Shown here: piece after piece, positions 1-8,392 of the stretch | Layout: the number at the start of each line of letters is the position of its first letter | Numbering within the stretch: position 1 is the first letter of the stretch | NCBI RefSeq assembly: GCF_003201875.1 | Contig: NZ_QJKD01000003.1 | Span: 372,001-436,000 of the forward strand | Reading direction: 5' to 3' | DNA: 64,000 bases | Source: Hungatella effluvii | GTDB taxonomy: Bacteria > Bacillota > Clostridia > Lachnospirales > Lachnospiraceae | The notes under the pieces: model-generated | What the model saw: only the letters and a program-made list of their open reading frames with translations | The model's database searches: none | Told to the model about the DNA's origin: nothing | Position numbers and translations under genes: made by a program

Positions 1-62
1 GGTGATATATGTCTTGTTGTATACAAAGTAACCTTCCTCCTAAGTTAATTTATTTAAATCCA

Positions 63-275
63 TTATATAGTTTTCCCACTATCCCTCAAAGTAAATATCC
101 CATCATAATCACAATCCAACGCCTCCGCAATATCCCTCAATTCTTTCTCCGAAAAATTATCACGTGACAGCTTATTACTCAAATTATTTCCATTCGTTCC
201 GATTTTCTCCGCCAGTTCCTTTATTGTCATATCTCTTTCTAAGAGTATCGTTCTGATTTTTTTAGCCATTCCCAT
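63..275 (-). CDS. Small Xre/Cro-type HTH regulator
   Basis: This 70-residue protein is essentially one Cro/C1-type helix-turn-helix domain: the segment TIKELAEKIGTNGNNLSNKL gives the two DNA-binding helices, followed by the usual ELRDIAEALDCDY helix. The start is the ATG at 275, with GGAGG 8 bases upstream; a start 15 bases further up lacks this spacing. It is divergent from the SymE-domain gene and the 180-base gap holds that gene's promoter, so it is a plausible repressor of its neighbour or of element functions. Regulatory target is inference. Confidence 0.8.
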   Translation of the reverse strand: MGMAKKIRTILLERDMTIKELAEKIGTNGNNLSNKLSRDNFSEKELRDIAEALDCDYDGIFTLRDSGKTI

Positions 276-371
276 TGTGTAATCCTCCATTCATATACCT
301 CAAATTATACACTGAAACATATGAATTTACAACGAAAAATGATGTTTCCTACATTATAGTGACGAACCCTA

Positions 372-400
372 TTGACATTATCTACTCAAAGATGTATTAT
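372..400 (+). promoter_or_regulatory. Sigma-A promoter of the SymE-domain gene
   Basis: TTGACA at 372-377 and TATTAT at 395-400 are separated by exactly 17 bases. The start codon follows 55 bases downstream, leaving a leader of about 48 bases. Confidence 0.75.
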
Positions 401-454
401 CATACTTATAAATGTTTTATACTATATTTAAGTGGATTTATAGGAGGTCACAAT

Positions 455-1024
455 ATGGAACAAGATTTAAACAAGTACATAGTCAACGAGTTTTGCAAGC
501 TGCAAACCGATACAGAGCAAAGAAGTTTCATTGAAAACTTTCGTTTTCTTATGATGTCAAATGACTTAGATTTTGAGAATTACTATTCAAACAAGGCACT
601 TAGAAGAACTGATTTTTATTCTATTGCAGATATGTTATATCAGCTCAACAATTTTTGGATGCTATCCACCTTCATTCATCAAAACAGACACTTTCTTTTT
701 AACGAGGTCAACGACATTACAAGTGGAAGCAGAATGCCGGATTTTTCTGTTCCTTGTAAGCTCGGACAGGATACCATGCTTTCAAGAGTATTCAAAGTAA
801 TGAATAACCATTCTCTAAATGAGAATATCCTTTCTGAAAATTCTCCTGATTACCAAATCAACACCCACAAATTAAGAATCTATTCCACTACCCTCCGAAG
901 CAATCAGCCTGTACCACAAATAATTATACAAGGTAAATGGGTAGAAAAGTGGGGCTTCTCCATTGGCTGTAGTGTCCGTATTGAATGCTATCAAAGCAAA
1001 CTTGTAATCCTGTTAGACGAATGA
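455..1024 (+). CDS. Protein with C-terminal SymE-like toxin domain
   Basis: The 189-residue protein starts at ATG 455 behind AGGAGG with 7-base spacing; the longer upstream reading frame has no ribosome site. The last ~45 residues read LRIYSTTLRS, PQIIIQGKWVEKWGFSIG and a final KLVILLDE. This matches the SymE pattern (P-x-I-x-L-x-G-K-W-L-x-x-x-G-F-x-x-G followed by a V/I-rich strand), an AbrB-like fold known from an SOS-induced type I toxin. The ~130-residue N-terminal part is unlike E. coli SymE, is predicted soluble and unrecognised. Neighbours are an Xre regulator (divergent) and the mobilization genes (convergent, past a terminator). A role in element maintenance is inference; no SymR-like antisense RNA was identified. 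Confidence 0.65.
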   Translation: MEQDLNKYIVNEFCKLQTDTEQRSFIENFRFLMMSNDLDFENYYSNKALRRTDFYSIADMLYQLNNFWMLSTFIHQNRHFLFNEVNDITSGSRMPDFSVPCKLGQDTMLSRVFKVMNNHSLNENILSENSPDYQINTHKLRIYSTTLRSNQPVPQIIIQGKWVEKWGFSIGCSVRIECYQSKLVILLDE

Positions 1025-1054
1025 TACTAACGAATCCATTAATCTCTGGAAAAC

Positions 1055-1095
1055 AAAAAATCTGGAAGCAGCTTTACGCTCTCCCAGATTTTTTT
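1055..1095. terminator. Bidirectional terminator
   Basis: AAAAAATCTGG pairs with CCAGATTTTTT across a short loop, between the convergent SymE-domain gene and the small minus-strand gene. The A-run and T-run give a U-tract in both directions. Confidence 0.85.
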
Positions 1096-1101
1096 CTCTA
1101 T

Positions 1102-1440
1102 TTAACTGTCATATCTGTAAAATTCTCTAATTAACGCTTCTGCTGTTGCCTCATTGTATCCTAAGTCCAGATATTGTTGCAATAACATATCGTGAGAGCT
1201 TTTAACCATATCATCTTCTATATCGCAATACTTCTGCATTTCCCCCGACAACGCCATAGAAACGTACTCTATTGGATTTTCATCAAGCAACTTCCATATC
1301 TTACTTTGAGAATGTTCCGTCAGCCGGAGCCGAGACTCCACTTCTTCACATTTTAACTTTAACATATTACCATCTTTAAAATATACTTCCACATAACCGT
1401 TATCCATATTGTACTCGCATTTTAAAATATTATCTTTCAT
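1102..1440 (-). CDS. Small protein of unknown function overlapping the relaxase
   Basis: A 112-residue acidic protein starts at ATG 1440, so its first 11 bases overlap the relaxase 3' end at 1430. Translational coupling is likely. It begins MKDNILKCEYN and has a beta-rich N-terminal half (VEVYFKDGNMLKLKCEE) and a helical C-terminal half. I recognise it only as the type of small conserved protein often found just after MobA/MobL relaxases in Clostridia islands. No catalytic motif is visible. Confidence 0.7.
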   Translation of the reverse strand: MKDNILKCEYNMDNGYVEVYFKDGNMLKLKCEEVESRLRLTEHSQSKIWKLLDENPIEYVSMALSGEMQKYCDIEDDMVKSSHDMLLQQYLDLGYNEATAEALIREFYRYDS

Positions 1441-2848
1441 TCCTGTGCTTCTCCTTTTTCTGTGTTGGCAAATATAACACCGCCAAATTTTTCTCCTTCG
1501 CTTCCTGCTCATATCGCCTTAACTTATCTCTGATACTTTCTGGTTTTGGCTGCTTTAATCCGTTATTCTCTTTCCATTCCTCTAATTCTTTTTGATACTG
1601 CTGTACTTCCTTTTCACACTGTCCATACACCTTTATAAAAGACTGTATATTTTTATATCCATATCGGGTGACTGCCTTGGCCAGATAAGATTTCAGATCG
1701 GACACTCTATTCTGTGCTATCTCAATCTGCCTTTCCACTTCCTTTCGTTCCTTAGATTTGAATATTCCTTTTAAATTTCCAGACTGCTGTAACAAGTCCG
1801 GCAGCTCCTTCTCTTCAATGTGCCTGATAATCCGCACCTGTTTATCCAAGTCTTGTTTAATCCCTTGCATTTTACGAAACTCTGTAATGTCAACAGTAAT
1901 CTTCGGTTGAGGTGGCAGCTTCTGTTTAGAAAGCAAATTCATTAATATCACTTTGGCCCGCATAATAATCTGCAAAAACAATCCGGGATTTCTTCCATTC
2001 ACAGCTATGGACTGCCCTACTTTTTTTGATATTTCCACCTTCTTTATTTCTTTAATGTCTGCTTCCGGCACGCCCTCCACCAGAGCCACATCTACCGCTT
2101 GGTTCCATTCTTTTCTGGCCTGGTTATCCGCTATTATATCAGCCGCTTTTGGATTGTTCTTTCCAATCTTTTTCATCGGAAGATAAACGCCAGATTTATC
2201 AAAAACCTTTAACTGCTCTAATGGATTCTTTATGTAAAGATTAATTAAATCTGTATACCTTTTCTTCTCATTTTCTAAAAATACATCACTTTTAAAATGA
2301 GATATTTTATTAGAAAACAATCTCTTTTCATAAACCTCTCCTTTGGCAATTATAGTACAACCACTTCTCATATTCCCTTGCTCATCTAATAACTCTTTCT
2401 TTGTCCTTACATGCTTTCCATGCTCATCATAAAACATATTTCGGCTTGCAATTTTTATATCAGGTTCCTCCAGCATTGTCCTTTCACTGAAAATCAAATG
2501 AATATGATAATTTGTTTTCTTTTTATTATGATGGAGAGCAGCCACACACTCAACTCCATGTGTTTCCTTGAAGCTGTCTGTAAAAGTTTTTAATACCCAA
2601 TCCGGTTCAAAGTTTACATAGGATTCTGGAAGCGCAATAATTAATTCTCTAGCCTCTATGCACTTCCCTTCTGTACCGCTTTTCAGAAATTCCCGCTGAC
2701 TTTCCTTTGCAAGCATATTCCAAAATTTCAGCGGAGCCGTATCATAAACTGCATACAAATTTTCCTGTCTGGCATGGCTTGATATATAGTCAATCCTACC
2801 TTTTACGTTCGTAATCTTTTGTATCTGCACAAAAGAATGTCTTGGCAT
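1430..2848 (-). CDS. MobA/MobL-family relaxase
   Basis: The 472-residue protein nicks the element at oriT and leads the strand into the recipient. The N-terminal relaxase domain spans about residues 1-200: MPRHSFVQIQKITN at the start, then the metal-binding histidine motif HHNKKKTNYHIHLIFSER around residue 105-122, in which the H-x-H pair is the HUH core. The C-terminal half is long, basic and coiled-coil-like (residues ~330-450). The start at 2848 is preceded by AAGGAAG; an 8-residue longer frame is possible. It faces the candidate oriT. Domain identity is firm; substrate range cannot be told. Confidence 0.93.
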   Translation of the reverse strand: MPRHSFVQIQKITNVKGRIDYISSHARQENLYAVYDTAPLKFWNMLAKESQREFLKSGTEGKCIEARELIIALPESYVNFEPDWVLKTFTDSFKETHGVECVAALHHNKKKTNYHIHLIFSERTMLEEPDIKIASRNMFYDEHGKHVRTKKELLDEQGNMRSGCTIIAKGEVYEKRLFSNKISHFKSDVFLENEKKRYTDLINLYIKNPLEQLKVFDKSGVYLPMKKIGKNNPKAADIIADNQARKEWNQAVDVALVEGVPEADIKEIKKVEISKKVGQSIAVNGRNPGLFLQIIMRAKVILMNLLSKQKLPPQPKITVDITEFRKMQGIKQDLDKQVRIIRHIEEKELPDLLQQSGNLKGIFKSKERKEVERQIEIAQNRVSDLKSYLAKAVTRYGYKNIQSFIKVYGQCEKEVQQYQKELEEWKENNGLKQPKPESIRDKLRRYEQEAKEKNLAVLYLPTQKKEKHRNER

Positions 2849-2963
2849 ATACCGCTTCCTTTCTCCTTGCAAATATGAATATACAATCTATGTTTTTTAC
2901 TATGTCCGTTACCGGACTATATGGGCAGCTTTGCTGCCTGAAGCTCGATGCAATCGCGAAATT

Positions 2964-2996
2964 CCCGTTGCATAAACCGTAGGTTTGTGCAATGGG
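2964..2996. other. Candidate oriT inverted repeat
   Basis: CCCGTTGCATAAACC and GGTTTGTGCAATGGG form 15-base arms with 13 matches around a 3-base centre. They lie in the ~200-base non-coding gap upstream of the relaxase, where MobA/L elements usually keep oriT. Another short hairpin (GGCAGC...GCTGCC) is at about 2925-2940. The nick position cannot be seen. Confidence 0.45.
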
Positions 2997-3046
2997 TGTA
3001 TTTCGCTCTCAAACGCCGAGGGCTTAGGAGAGATACTTTGCCTTTG

Positions 3047-3307
3047 TCATTGCTCTGCTTTTTCTTTTTCATTATGGGCATATCCGCCCACTCCATACGC
3101 CCGTTTCCGGGCTGCCTTTTCAATTACAGATAAAATATGGTCTACGGTGCTTTCTTCCCACCCGGCAAGCCATATAAAGGTCTGTTCCTCTCCTTTCGTC
3201 AGTTCAATATTTCCAATGACTTTATTCATCTTTGCAATTCGCTTTCTTTCACTTTCGTAAAAATAATCATTCACATTCCGGCTTCCATATGCTGGCTGTT
3301 TTATCAT
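3047..3307 (-). CDS. Small accessory protein of the mobilization region
   Basis: An 86-residue basic protein starts at ATG 3307, behind GGAGGG with 8-base spacing. It is predicted helical with a conserved-looking core (NDYFYESERKRIAKMNKVIG and EEQTFIWLAGWEEST). It lies between the candidate oriT and the next small gene on the same strand. I do not recognise a domain; a link with the relaxosome or element replication is only a guess from position. Confidence 0.65.
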   Translation of the reverse strand: MIKQPAYGSRNVNDYFYESERKRIAKMNKVIGNIELTKGEEQTFIWLAGWEESTVDHILSVIEKAARKRAYGVGGYAHNEKEKAEQ

Positions 3308-3350
3308 TAACTTAGCCCTCCAATTCAGATTTTTCGTTGTCTGCTTATCA

Positions 3351-3371
3351 CAGGAGCGTGCCACGCTCCTG
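3351..3371. repeat. 21-bp palindrome
   Basis: The arm CAGGAGCGTG meets its exact reverse complement around a single central C. It sits in the short gap between two small minus-strand genes of the element. There is no T-tract and the loop is too short for a normal terminator, so a protein-binding site is as likely. Confidence 0.5.
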
Positions 3372-3392
3372 TCTTAAATATTTAAAGAAAAC

Positions 3393-3626
3393 TTACCATC
3401 GAAAACTATCCGGCACACCTCGCTTATCCAGATATTCCTTTCTTGCCTTCTCTTTTTCTTCCTCCGTTGGTGCGGTCTTATATTGGGAATACAATAATCG
3501 CATTGATATAGAATCCAACTTATCCATCAATCCCTTTTTTATTTCCGGCTGCACTTCTTCTATCTCCAACAAATGATATTTCATCAGTGCAATAAATAAA
3601 TCTTCTGATATCTGTACATTCTTCAT
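3393..3626 (-). CDS. Small hypothetical protein of the element
   Basis: A 77-residue, charged, fully helical protein (MKNVQISEDLFIALMKYHLL ... EEEKEKARKEYLDKRG). The start codon at 3626 has AAAGGAA 6 bases upstream. Proteins of this look accompany RepA/MobC genes in Clostridia islands, but I know no function. Same strand as the ATPase gene upstream, about 95 bases away. Confidence 0.7.
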   Translation of the reverse strand: MKNVQISEDLFIALMKYHLLEIEEVQPEIKKGLMDKLDSISMRLLYSQYKTAPTEEEKEKARKEYLDKRGVPDSFRW

Positions 3627-3721
3627 TTTGTATTCCTTTCTGCGTGTCGGTTGTGTCGATAGTGACGATATTATCTATACCACTTAGGTATGTAAAATAC
3701 CGTCACCACCGTCACATATCG

Positions 3722-4867
3722 TCACGCCTTTGTTTGAATCAGTGATAACTTTATTTTTCTGCCGCTATGTTCCCGAACACTTTCATACTTAATGTTGTAA
3801 TCTATCAGTAACCGTTCCAGACTGACATTCAACTTACGTGTGAAAGCATTTGGCTGCATATCTATTTCCGGCAAAAGCTGTAATAATTCTGATGCGGAAC
3901 CGCTCCATTCCGGCGCTTCATTTGTCACTACTGTAGCAAGTGATTCCAGCACAGAATCTACAGGCTCCTTCCATAGCTCTGTTTCTGATTTGGTAAGTTC
4001 CCATACACATTGTTCTCGATTAAAATTAAGAAATAGTCTCTGGTCTTGCTGATCACGTCCGGCAACTTCCAATACCGCTTTATTCTCTGTCCGCTTTTCT
4101 TTCTGCATAATAAATGCTCCATCAGCGGCGCCCAACAAACCGTTGGTTCCTGAAATCATATCAAAGCTGTCGGAAGATTCCATTTTTCTTGTATGATGAA
4201 CGACCAGCAGACAGATACCATACTGATCGCTGAACCTTTTCAGCTTAGTTACGATTTCATAATCATTTCCGTAGCTTAGTTTGTCGCCACTCGCTTCACG
4301 CACCTTTTGAAGCGTATCTATTATAATAAGTCTGGCATCCTCATGCTCCTTTACAAACTTATGTAACTGTTCCTCTAATCCCTTATTTAAGGCCTTAGAT
4401 TGTGTTGCAAAGTGAAGATTGCTGCTCCCCTCCATGCCAAACATTTTTGATAACCGTCTTTGTAATCTGGCATAATCATCTTCCAACGCCAGATATAAAA
4501 CAGTACCTTTTGTCACAGAAAATCCCCATAAAGGGATTCCCATGCTGACATGATAACCAAGCTGCGCCATGAAGAACGATTTACCTACCTTCGGTGCTCC
4601 GACGAAGAGATAAGTTCCATTAAAAATTAATCCCTCTACAATCGGAACCCGTGGCGGATAAGCTGTGTCGTACAATTCTGTCATAGAGATAGTTCGTAAG
4701 TCATTTTCTCCGGCTGTCGTCATGTTTACCGTTAAGTTATTTATGGCTTGTTGATTGAATTGCTCTTTTGAATCTGTTATAATTTCATTGTCTTTATAAG
4801 GAAGCGGCTGTTCCACATCTACGCCAATAGATAAATCTGGAACGGCTGCTTTTTTAATTACTGTCAT
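3722..4867 (-). CDS. RepA-like AAA ATPase / replicative helicase
   Basis: The 381-residue protein has a RecA-fold ATPase core: Walker A GAPKVGKSF (about residue 89-97), Walker B LIIIDTLQ (~180), and LLVVHHTRK (~220), as in plasmid RepA hexameric helicases (AAA_25). The last ~90 residues look like a winged-helix DNA-binding tail (ASELLQLLPEIDMQPNAFTR). It probably helps replicate or maintain the excised circular element. Its start overlaps the stop of the mobC-like gene by 4 bases (ATGA), so the two are translationally coupled. Confidence 0.85.
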   Translation of the reverse strand: MTVIKKAAVPDLSIGVDVEQPLPYKDNEIITDSKEQFNQQAINNLTVNMTTAGENDLRTISMTELYDTAYPPRVPIVEGLIFNGTYLFVGAPKVGKSFFMAQLGYHVSMGIPLWGFSVTKGTVLYLALEDDYARLQRRLSKMFGMEGSSNLHFATQSKALNKGLEEQLHKFVKEHEDARLIIIDTLQKVREASGDKLSYGNDYEIVTKLKRFSDQYGICLLVVHHTRKMESSDSFDMISGTNGLLGAADGAFIMQKEKRTENKAVLEVAGRDQQDQRLFLNFNREQCVWELTKSETELWKEPVDSVLESLATVVTNEAPEWSGSASELLQLLPEIDMQPNAFTRKLNVSLERLLIDYNIKYESVREHSGRKIKLSLIQTKA

Positions 4868-5187
4868 TCCTCTTCCCCCTTTAATCCATTTAAGGTTTCT
4901 GCCACTACTTGCAGTGTATAAAGAAGTTCATCGCCAACCTCGCTGTATTGTTTCAATCTCATTAATTCCTCATAAATCTCTGCCATCTGATTTCTAAGAG
5001 CCTTATACACCCTCGGATTCCCTTGTACCACTACTTCCCGGTTCAGCAACTTCCGTATGATGTAATCCTGTTTCGTAAGTCCTGAAAGCCTCACACAATC
5101 ATCAAGCAGCTTCCCTTCTTCCTTCGATACCCGAAAGGCTACCGTCTTGCTTCTCCAACGCCCCTGATAATCTAAATTTTTATCCAT
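4864..5187 (-). CDS. MobC-like plasmid mobilization relaxosome protein
   Basis: A 107-residue protein with an N-terminal ribbon-helix-helix segment (SKTVAFRVSKEEGKLLDDCV, then GLTKQDYIIRKLL) typical of MobC-type accessory DNA-binding proteins, followed by a helical tail. The ATG at 5187 follows GGAAG, only 2 bases after the integrase stop codon. It should bind oriT next to the relaxase. Chosen start ignores a longer frame that runs into the integrase gene. Confidence 0.75.
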   Translation of the reverse strand: MDKNLDYQGRWRSKTVAFRVSKEEGKLLDDCVRLSGLTKQDYIIRKLLNREVVVQGNPRVYKALRNQMAEIYEELMRLKQYSEVGDELLYTLQVVAETLNGLKGEEE

Positions 5188-5188
5188 T

Positions 5189-6274
5189 TTATTTTTCTTC
5201 CTTTCCCATTCTTTCAATATCCAATCTGTCTGCCATCTCCGTCTGCTTCGTTGGAAACAAGTGTGCATATCGGTAAGTAATATCTATACTCTCGTGTCCT
5301 ACCCTCTGTGCGATTGCAAGTGCCGAAAATCCCATCTCTATTAAAAGGGAAATATGTGAATGACGTAAATCATGCACTCTGATCCGTTTTACTCCGCTCT
5401 GCTTGGAACCTCTGTCCATCTCATGATGAAGATAAGATTTAGTGATCGGAAACAGCCTTTCGTTTTCTCCGATACTATAAAGCATATCAATATATTCCTG
5501 TATCTCTTCACAGAGAAACTTCGACATTTTAATAGTACGGTTACTCTTTGGTGTTTTGGGAGAAGTAATGACATCTCTCCCTTTTAACCGCTGATATGAT
5601 TTGTTAATAGTTAAAGTACACTTTCCAAAATCAAAATCTTTGGGTGTTAGTGCCAGAAGCTCCCCCATACGGATACCACACCAATACAGTATTTCAAACG
5701 CATAATAAGATTGTGGTTTGTCCATCATGGCATCTGCAAATTTCAGATATTCTTCTTTTGTCCAGAACAACATTTCCTTATGTTCCTCTGAACCCATTGC
5801 TCCGGCTTTCTGCGCCGGATTTGAGGGTAAGTGATAAAATCTTACTGCGTGATTAAAAATAGCGCTTAATTGACTATGTATCGTTTTCAAATAAGTTGCG
5901 GAATAGGGCTGGCCGGATTCATCTTTATAAGATAACAACTCATTCTGCCACGCAATAATATCCTTTGGCTCTATTTCTTCCATCTTACGTGATTCAAAAT
6001 AAGGAAGTATCTTTGTGCGTATCACATGGCTCTTGGATTCCCATGTATTTTCCTTTACCCGTTTTCTTTTGTCGGTTTCATAGATTTCAAAGAAACTACC
6101 AAAGGTCATATCAAGTTTTGCTTCCTGTTTCAGCATAGTTTCCCGCTCCCAGTTCAGAGCTTCCCGCTTGGTCGCAAAACCTCTCTTTTGTGTCTGCTTC
6201 CGTTCCCCCTTCCAATCAGTAAAGCGAAATACGGCGCGCCATTTTCCTGTGTTTCCATCTTTATAAACTGCCAT
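5189..6274 (-). CDS. int: Tyrosine recombinase integrase
   Basis: A 361-residue integrase that would insert and excise the element. Residues 1-50 form an AP2-like arm-binding domain (VYKDGNTGKWRAVFRFTDWK), 55-165 the SAM-like core-binding domain, and 170-350 the catalytic domain. Visible catalytic residues are R in CGIRMGELLAL, HDLRHSH, H in RVGHESID, and the nucleophile Y in TYRYAHLF. It lies with mobC and repA in one minus-strand run and next to a small HTH protein. The target is presumed to be the guaA 3' end 2.3 kb away. Confidence 0.93.
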   Translation of the reverse strand: MAVYKDGNTGKWRAVFRFTDWKGERKQTQKRGFATKREALNWERETMLKQEAKLDMTFGSFFEIYETDKRKRVKENTWESKSHVIRTKILPYFESRKMEEIEPKDIIAWQNELLSYKDESGQPYSATYLKTIHSQLSAIFNHAVRFYHLPSNPAQKAGAMGSEEHKEMLFWTKEEYLKFADAMMDKPQSYYAFEILYWCGIRMGELLALTPKDFDFGKCTLTINKSYQRLKGRDVITSPKTPKSNRTIKMSKFLCEEIQEYIDMLYSIGENERLFPITKSYLHHEMDRGSKQSGVKRIRVHDLRHSHISLLIEMGFSALAIAQRVGHESIDITYRYAHLFPTKQTEMADRLDIERMGKEEK

Positions 6275-6298
6275 CTTATGGCTCCTTTCTGCGGCACT

Positions 6299-6487
6299 TT
6301 AAACGTGCCGCTCGTTGTAACATATTTTTTTATGGAAATACTGGGCATTTACCCGGCCTGCTACTGTAAGATAACCCTGTTGCTTTAATTCTTCATTGAG
6401 CTGTTTGACAACTCTGTACGCATAGGATTTTGATACTCCTAATTCTTCTGCAACTTCCTGAACGCTGATGAAAGTTTTACTTTGCAA
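6299..6487 (-). CDS. Small HTH protein, probable excisionase/directionality factor
   Basis: A 62-residue protein with one helix-turn-helix (FISVQEVAEELGVSKSYAYR), placed 24 bases upstream of the integrase gene, where excisionases are usually found. I chose the TTG at 6487 because AAAGGAGAAGG lies directly upstream; the ATG at 6511 precedes that ribosome site. DNA binding is clear from the helix pattern; the excisionase role is inferred from position. Confidence 0.7.
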   Translation of the reverse strand: MQSKTFISVQEVAEELGVSKSYAYRVVKQLNEELKQQGYLTVAGRVNAQYFHKKICYNERHV

Positions 6488-6592
6488 GTTTCCTTCTCCT
6501 TTCTTAAACATATTTATTTAAGTTTTGTAACATTATATTACTAAACATTTACCGTTAAGTCAAGTGGTTTGCAGAAAAATATTAACTTTTTT

Positions 6593-6665
6593 TGTTTAGT
6601 TTCTTATTGCTATTCATTTTCGCCTGTGTTATACTCTACACAAACATATATGTTTAGTTTCTCAT
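6593..6665 (+). promoter_or_regulatory. Promoter of the DUF1016-Xre pair flanked by direct repeats
   Basis: TTGCTA (6607-6612) and TATACT (6630-6635) are 17 bases apart. A 15-base direct repeat, TGTTTAGTTTCTTAT at 6593-6607 and TGTTTAGTTTCTCAT at 6651-6665 (14/15), brackets the promoter. A palindrome AAACATATATGTTT overlaps the second copy. The layout fits an autoregulating repressor, perhaps the downstream Xre protein. Confidence 0.6.
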
Positions 6666-6695
6666 CAATCAAAATTTGAATAGGAGCGAAATAAA

Positions 6696-7790
6696 ATGGA
6701 AAATAAAGCCGATGTCTCCATATCGGAAACAAATATAGATAAGCTATATCTAAATACTGTGGATTTGATTCAGTATGCCCGTAGCCTTGCAGTAAAACAA
6801 GTGAATTTCATACAGTTAATGACCTATTATTCTATTGGAAGATGGATTGTAGAAGAACAGCAGGAAGGCAGCACCCGGGCAAAATATGGGCAACAGGTTA
6901 TCAAGAATTTATCAGAAAAATTATTGAATGAATTTGGCCGGGGATTTTCTGGTGACACACTGAAAAATGCCAGAAAATTTTATCTGATTTACAAGGAGCG
7001 AATAAGTGAAACAGTGTTTAGCCTTTTTGCAATCGAAAAAAGCGAAACGGTGTTTAGCCTTTTGAATGAAGATATGCCATTCCAATTATCTTGGTCGCAT
7101 TATTTACAATTAATGCGAATTGAGAATGCTGAAGAGCGTAATTTCTACGAAATTGAGGCAGCGAAATCAAATTGGAGTGTAAGAACACTACAACGGCAAT
7201 ATAATTCAAGTTTGTATGAGCGATTGGCATTAAGTAAAGATAGATCAGATATTTTGCGTCTTTCAACAGAAGGAAATGTAATTGCAAAACCACAGGATAT
7301 AATAAAGCAACCGACAGTTCTGGAATTTCTCGGAATAGAAGAGAAGGCAAAATATGTGGAATCTGACTTAGAATCGGCAATTATTGATAAATTACAAAAA
7401 TTTCTTTTGGAGATGGGGAAAGGCTATCTGTTTGAAGCAAGACAGAAGCGATTCACATTTAATGAAGATAATTTTTACGTCGATCTTGTTACTTATAATC
7501 GTTTGTTACACTGTTATGTTTTGATTGATTTAAAAGTTGACAAATTAACTCACCAGGATATTGGACAGATGCAAATGTATGTAAATTATTATGACAGATA
7601 TGAAAAGTTAGATACAGAAAATCCAACGATAGGTATTTTGTTATGCAAAGAGAAAAATGATGCATTGGTCGAAATCACTCTGCCAAAAGATGCTAATATC
7701 TATGCTTCTGAATATAAACTGTACTTGCCAGATAAAAAAGTATTACAGGATAAGTTGAAGCAATGGATTGACGAAGAATACGACAATTAA
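6696..7790 (+). CDS. DUF1016 (YhcG-like) PD-(D/E)XK nuclease-domain protein
   Basis: The 364-residue protein has the two halves of the DUF1016 family: an N-terminal helical region (VKQVNFIQLMTYYSIGRWIVEEQ, NLSEKLLNEFGRGFS, MPFQLSWSHYLQLM) and a C-terminal nuclease fold with FYVDLVTYNRLLHCYVLIDLK, in which D and the I-D-L-K strand are the probable active site. Family members accompany restriction and defence loci, and their exact role is unsettled. The middle holds a short tandem duplication: SETVFSLF and SETVFSLL, 13 residues apart. It is cotranscribed with the Xre gene, 17 bases downstream, and reads opposite to the mobilization genes, as cargo. Confidence 0.85.
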   Translation: MENKADVSISETNIDKLYLNTVDLIQYARSLAVKQVNFIQLMTYYSIGRWIVEEQQEGSTRAKYGQQVIKNLSEKLLNEFGRGFSGDTLKNARKFYLIYKERISETVFSLFAIEKSETVFSLLNEDMPFQLSWSHYLQLMRIENAEERNFYEIEAAKSNWSVRTLQRQYNSSLYERLALSKDRSDILRLSTEGNVIAKPQDIIKQPTVLEFLGIEEKAKYVESDLESAIIDKLQKFLLEMGKGYLFEARQKRFTFNEDNFYVDLVTYNRLLHCYVLIDLKVDKLTHQDIGQMQMYVNYYDRYEKLDTENPTIGILLCKEKNDALVEITLPKDANIYASEYKLYLPDKKVLQDKLKQWIDEEYDN

Positions 7791-7807
7791 CGAAGGAGAC
7801 TATTATT

Positions 7808-8329
7808 ATGGCAATCGGACAACGTATCAAATTTTTCCGCAATAGAAAAGGAATGACACAAAAGCAGCTTGGGGAAATTCTCGGCTTTCTCGGTAAAACC
7901 TCTGATGTCCGTATGGCTCAGTATGAATCAGAAGCCAGAGTGCCTAAGATAGACCTTGTAAAAGAAATGGCTGGTATCTTTGATGTCAGCATTCATGCGC
8001 TCACTGTGCCCAACATAGACACCTACATCGGTCTTATGCACACCCTCTTTACATTGGAAGATGTGTACGGACTTAAAATAAGTGAAATAGACGGGGAACT
8101 CTGTCTGCGTCTGGACAAATCCAATCGTGACAACTATACTTCACTGTTCAACATGTTTCAGGCATGGCAACAGATGTCTGCCAAATTGGAACAAGGCGAG
8201 ATCACCAAAGAGGAATACGACCAATGGCGCTACAAATATCCAGAACTTGACAACTCTCATCATTGGGCAAAAGCTCCCTCTCAAGCACTTAGTGATTTTC
8301 TGGTCAGCGAATTAAAAAAAGAAAAATAA
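7808..8329 (+). CDS. Xre-family regulator with C-terminal extension
   Basis: A 173-residue protein: residues 1-65 form a Cro/C1 helix-turn-helix (GQRIKFFRNRKGMTQKQLGE ... RMAQYESEARVPKIDLVKEM), then a ~100-residue acidic domain of unknown type. The start has AAGGAGAC 8 bases upstream. It sits 17 bases after the DUF1016 gene, so it is the second gene of that operon and a likely regulator of it through the direct repeats around 6.6 kb. Regulation is inference. Confidence 0.8.
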   Translation: MAIGQRIKFFRNRKGMTQKQLGEILGFLGKTSDVRMAQYESEARVPKIDLVKEMAGIFDVSIHALTVPNIDTYIGLMHTLFTLEDVYGLKISEIDGELCLRLDKSNRDNYTSLFNMFQAWQQMSAKLEQGEITKEEYDQWRYKYPELDNSHHWAKAPSQALSDFLVSELKKEK

Positions 8330-8333
8330 GCAC

Positions 8334-8392
8334 AAAAAAACCTTACCGACTTCCTTATCCATTCCTGGAACTGAAAATCAGTAAGGTTTTTC
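8334..8392 (+). terminator. Terminator after the Xre gene
   Basis: AAAAACCTTAC pairs with GTAAGGTTTTT across a ~35-base internal loop, directly after the Xre stop codon, with a U-tract. Confidence 0.7.
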
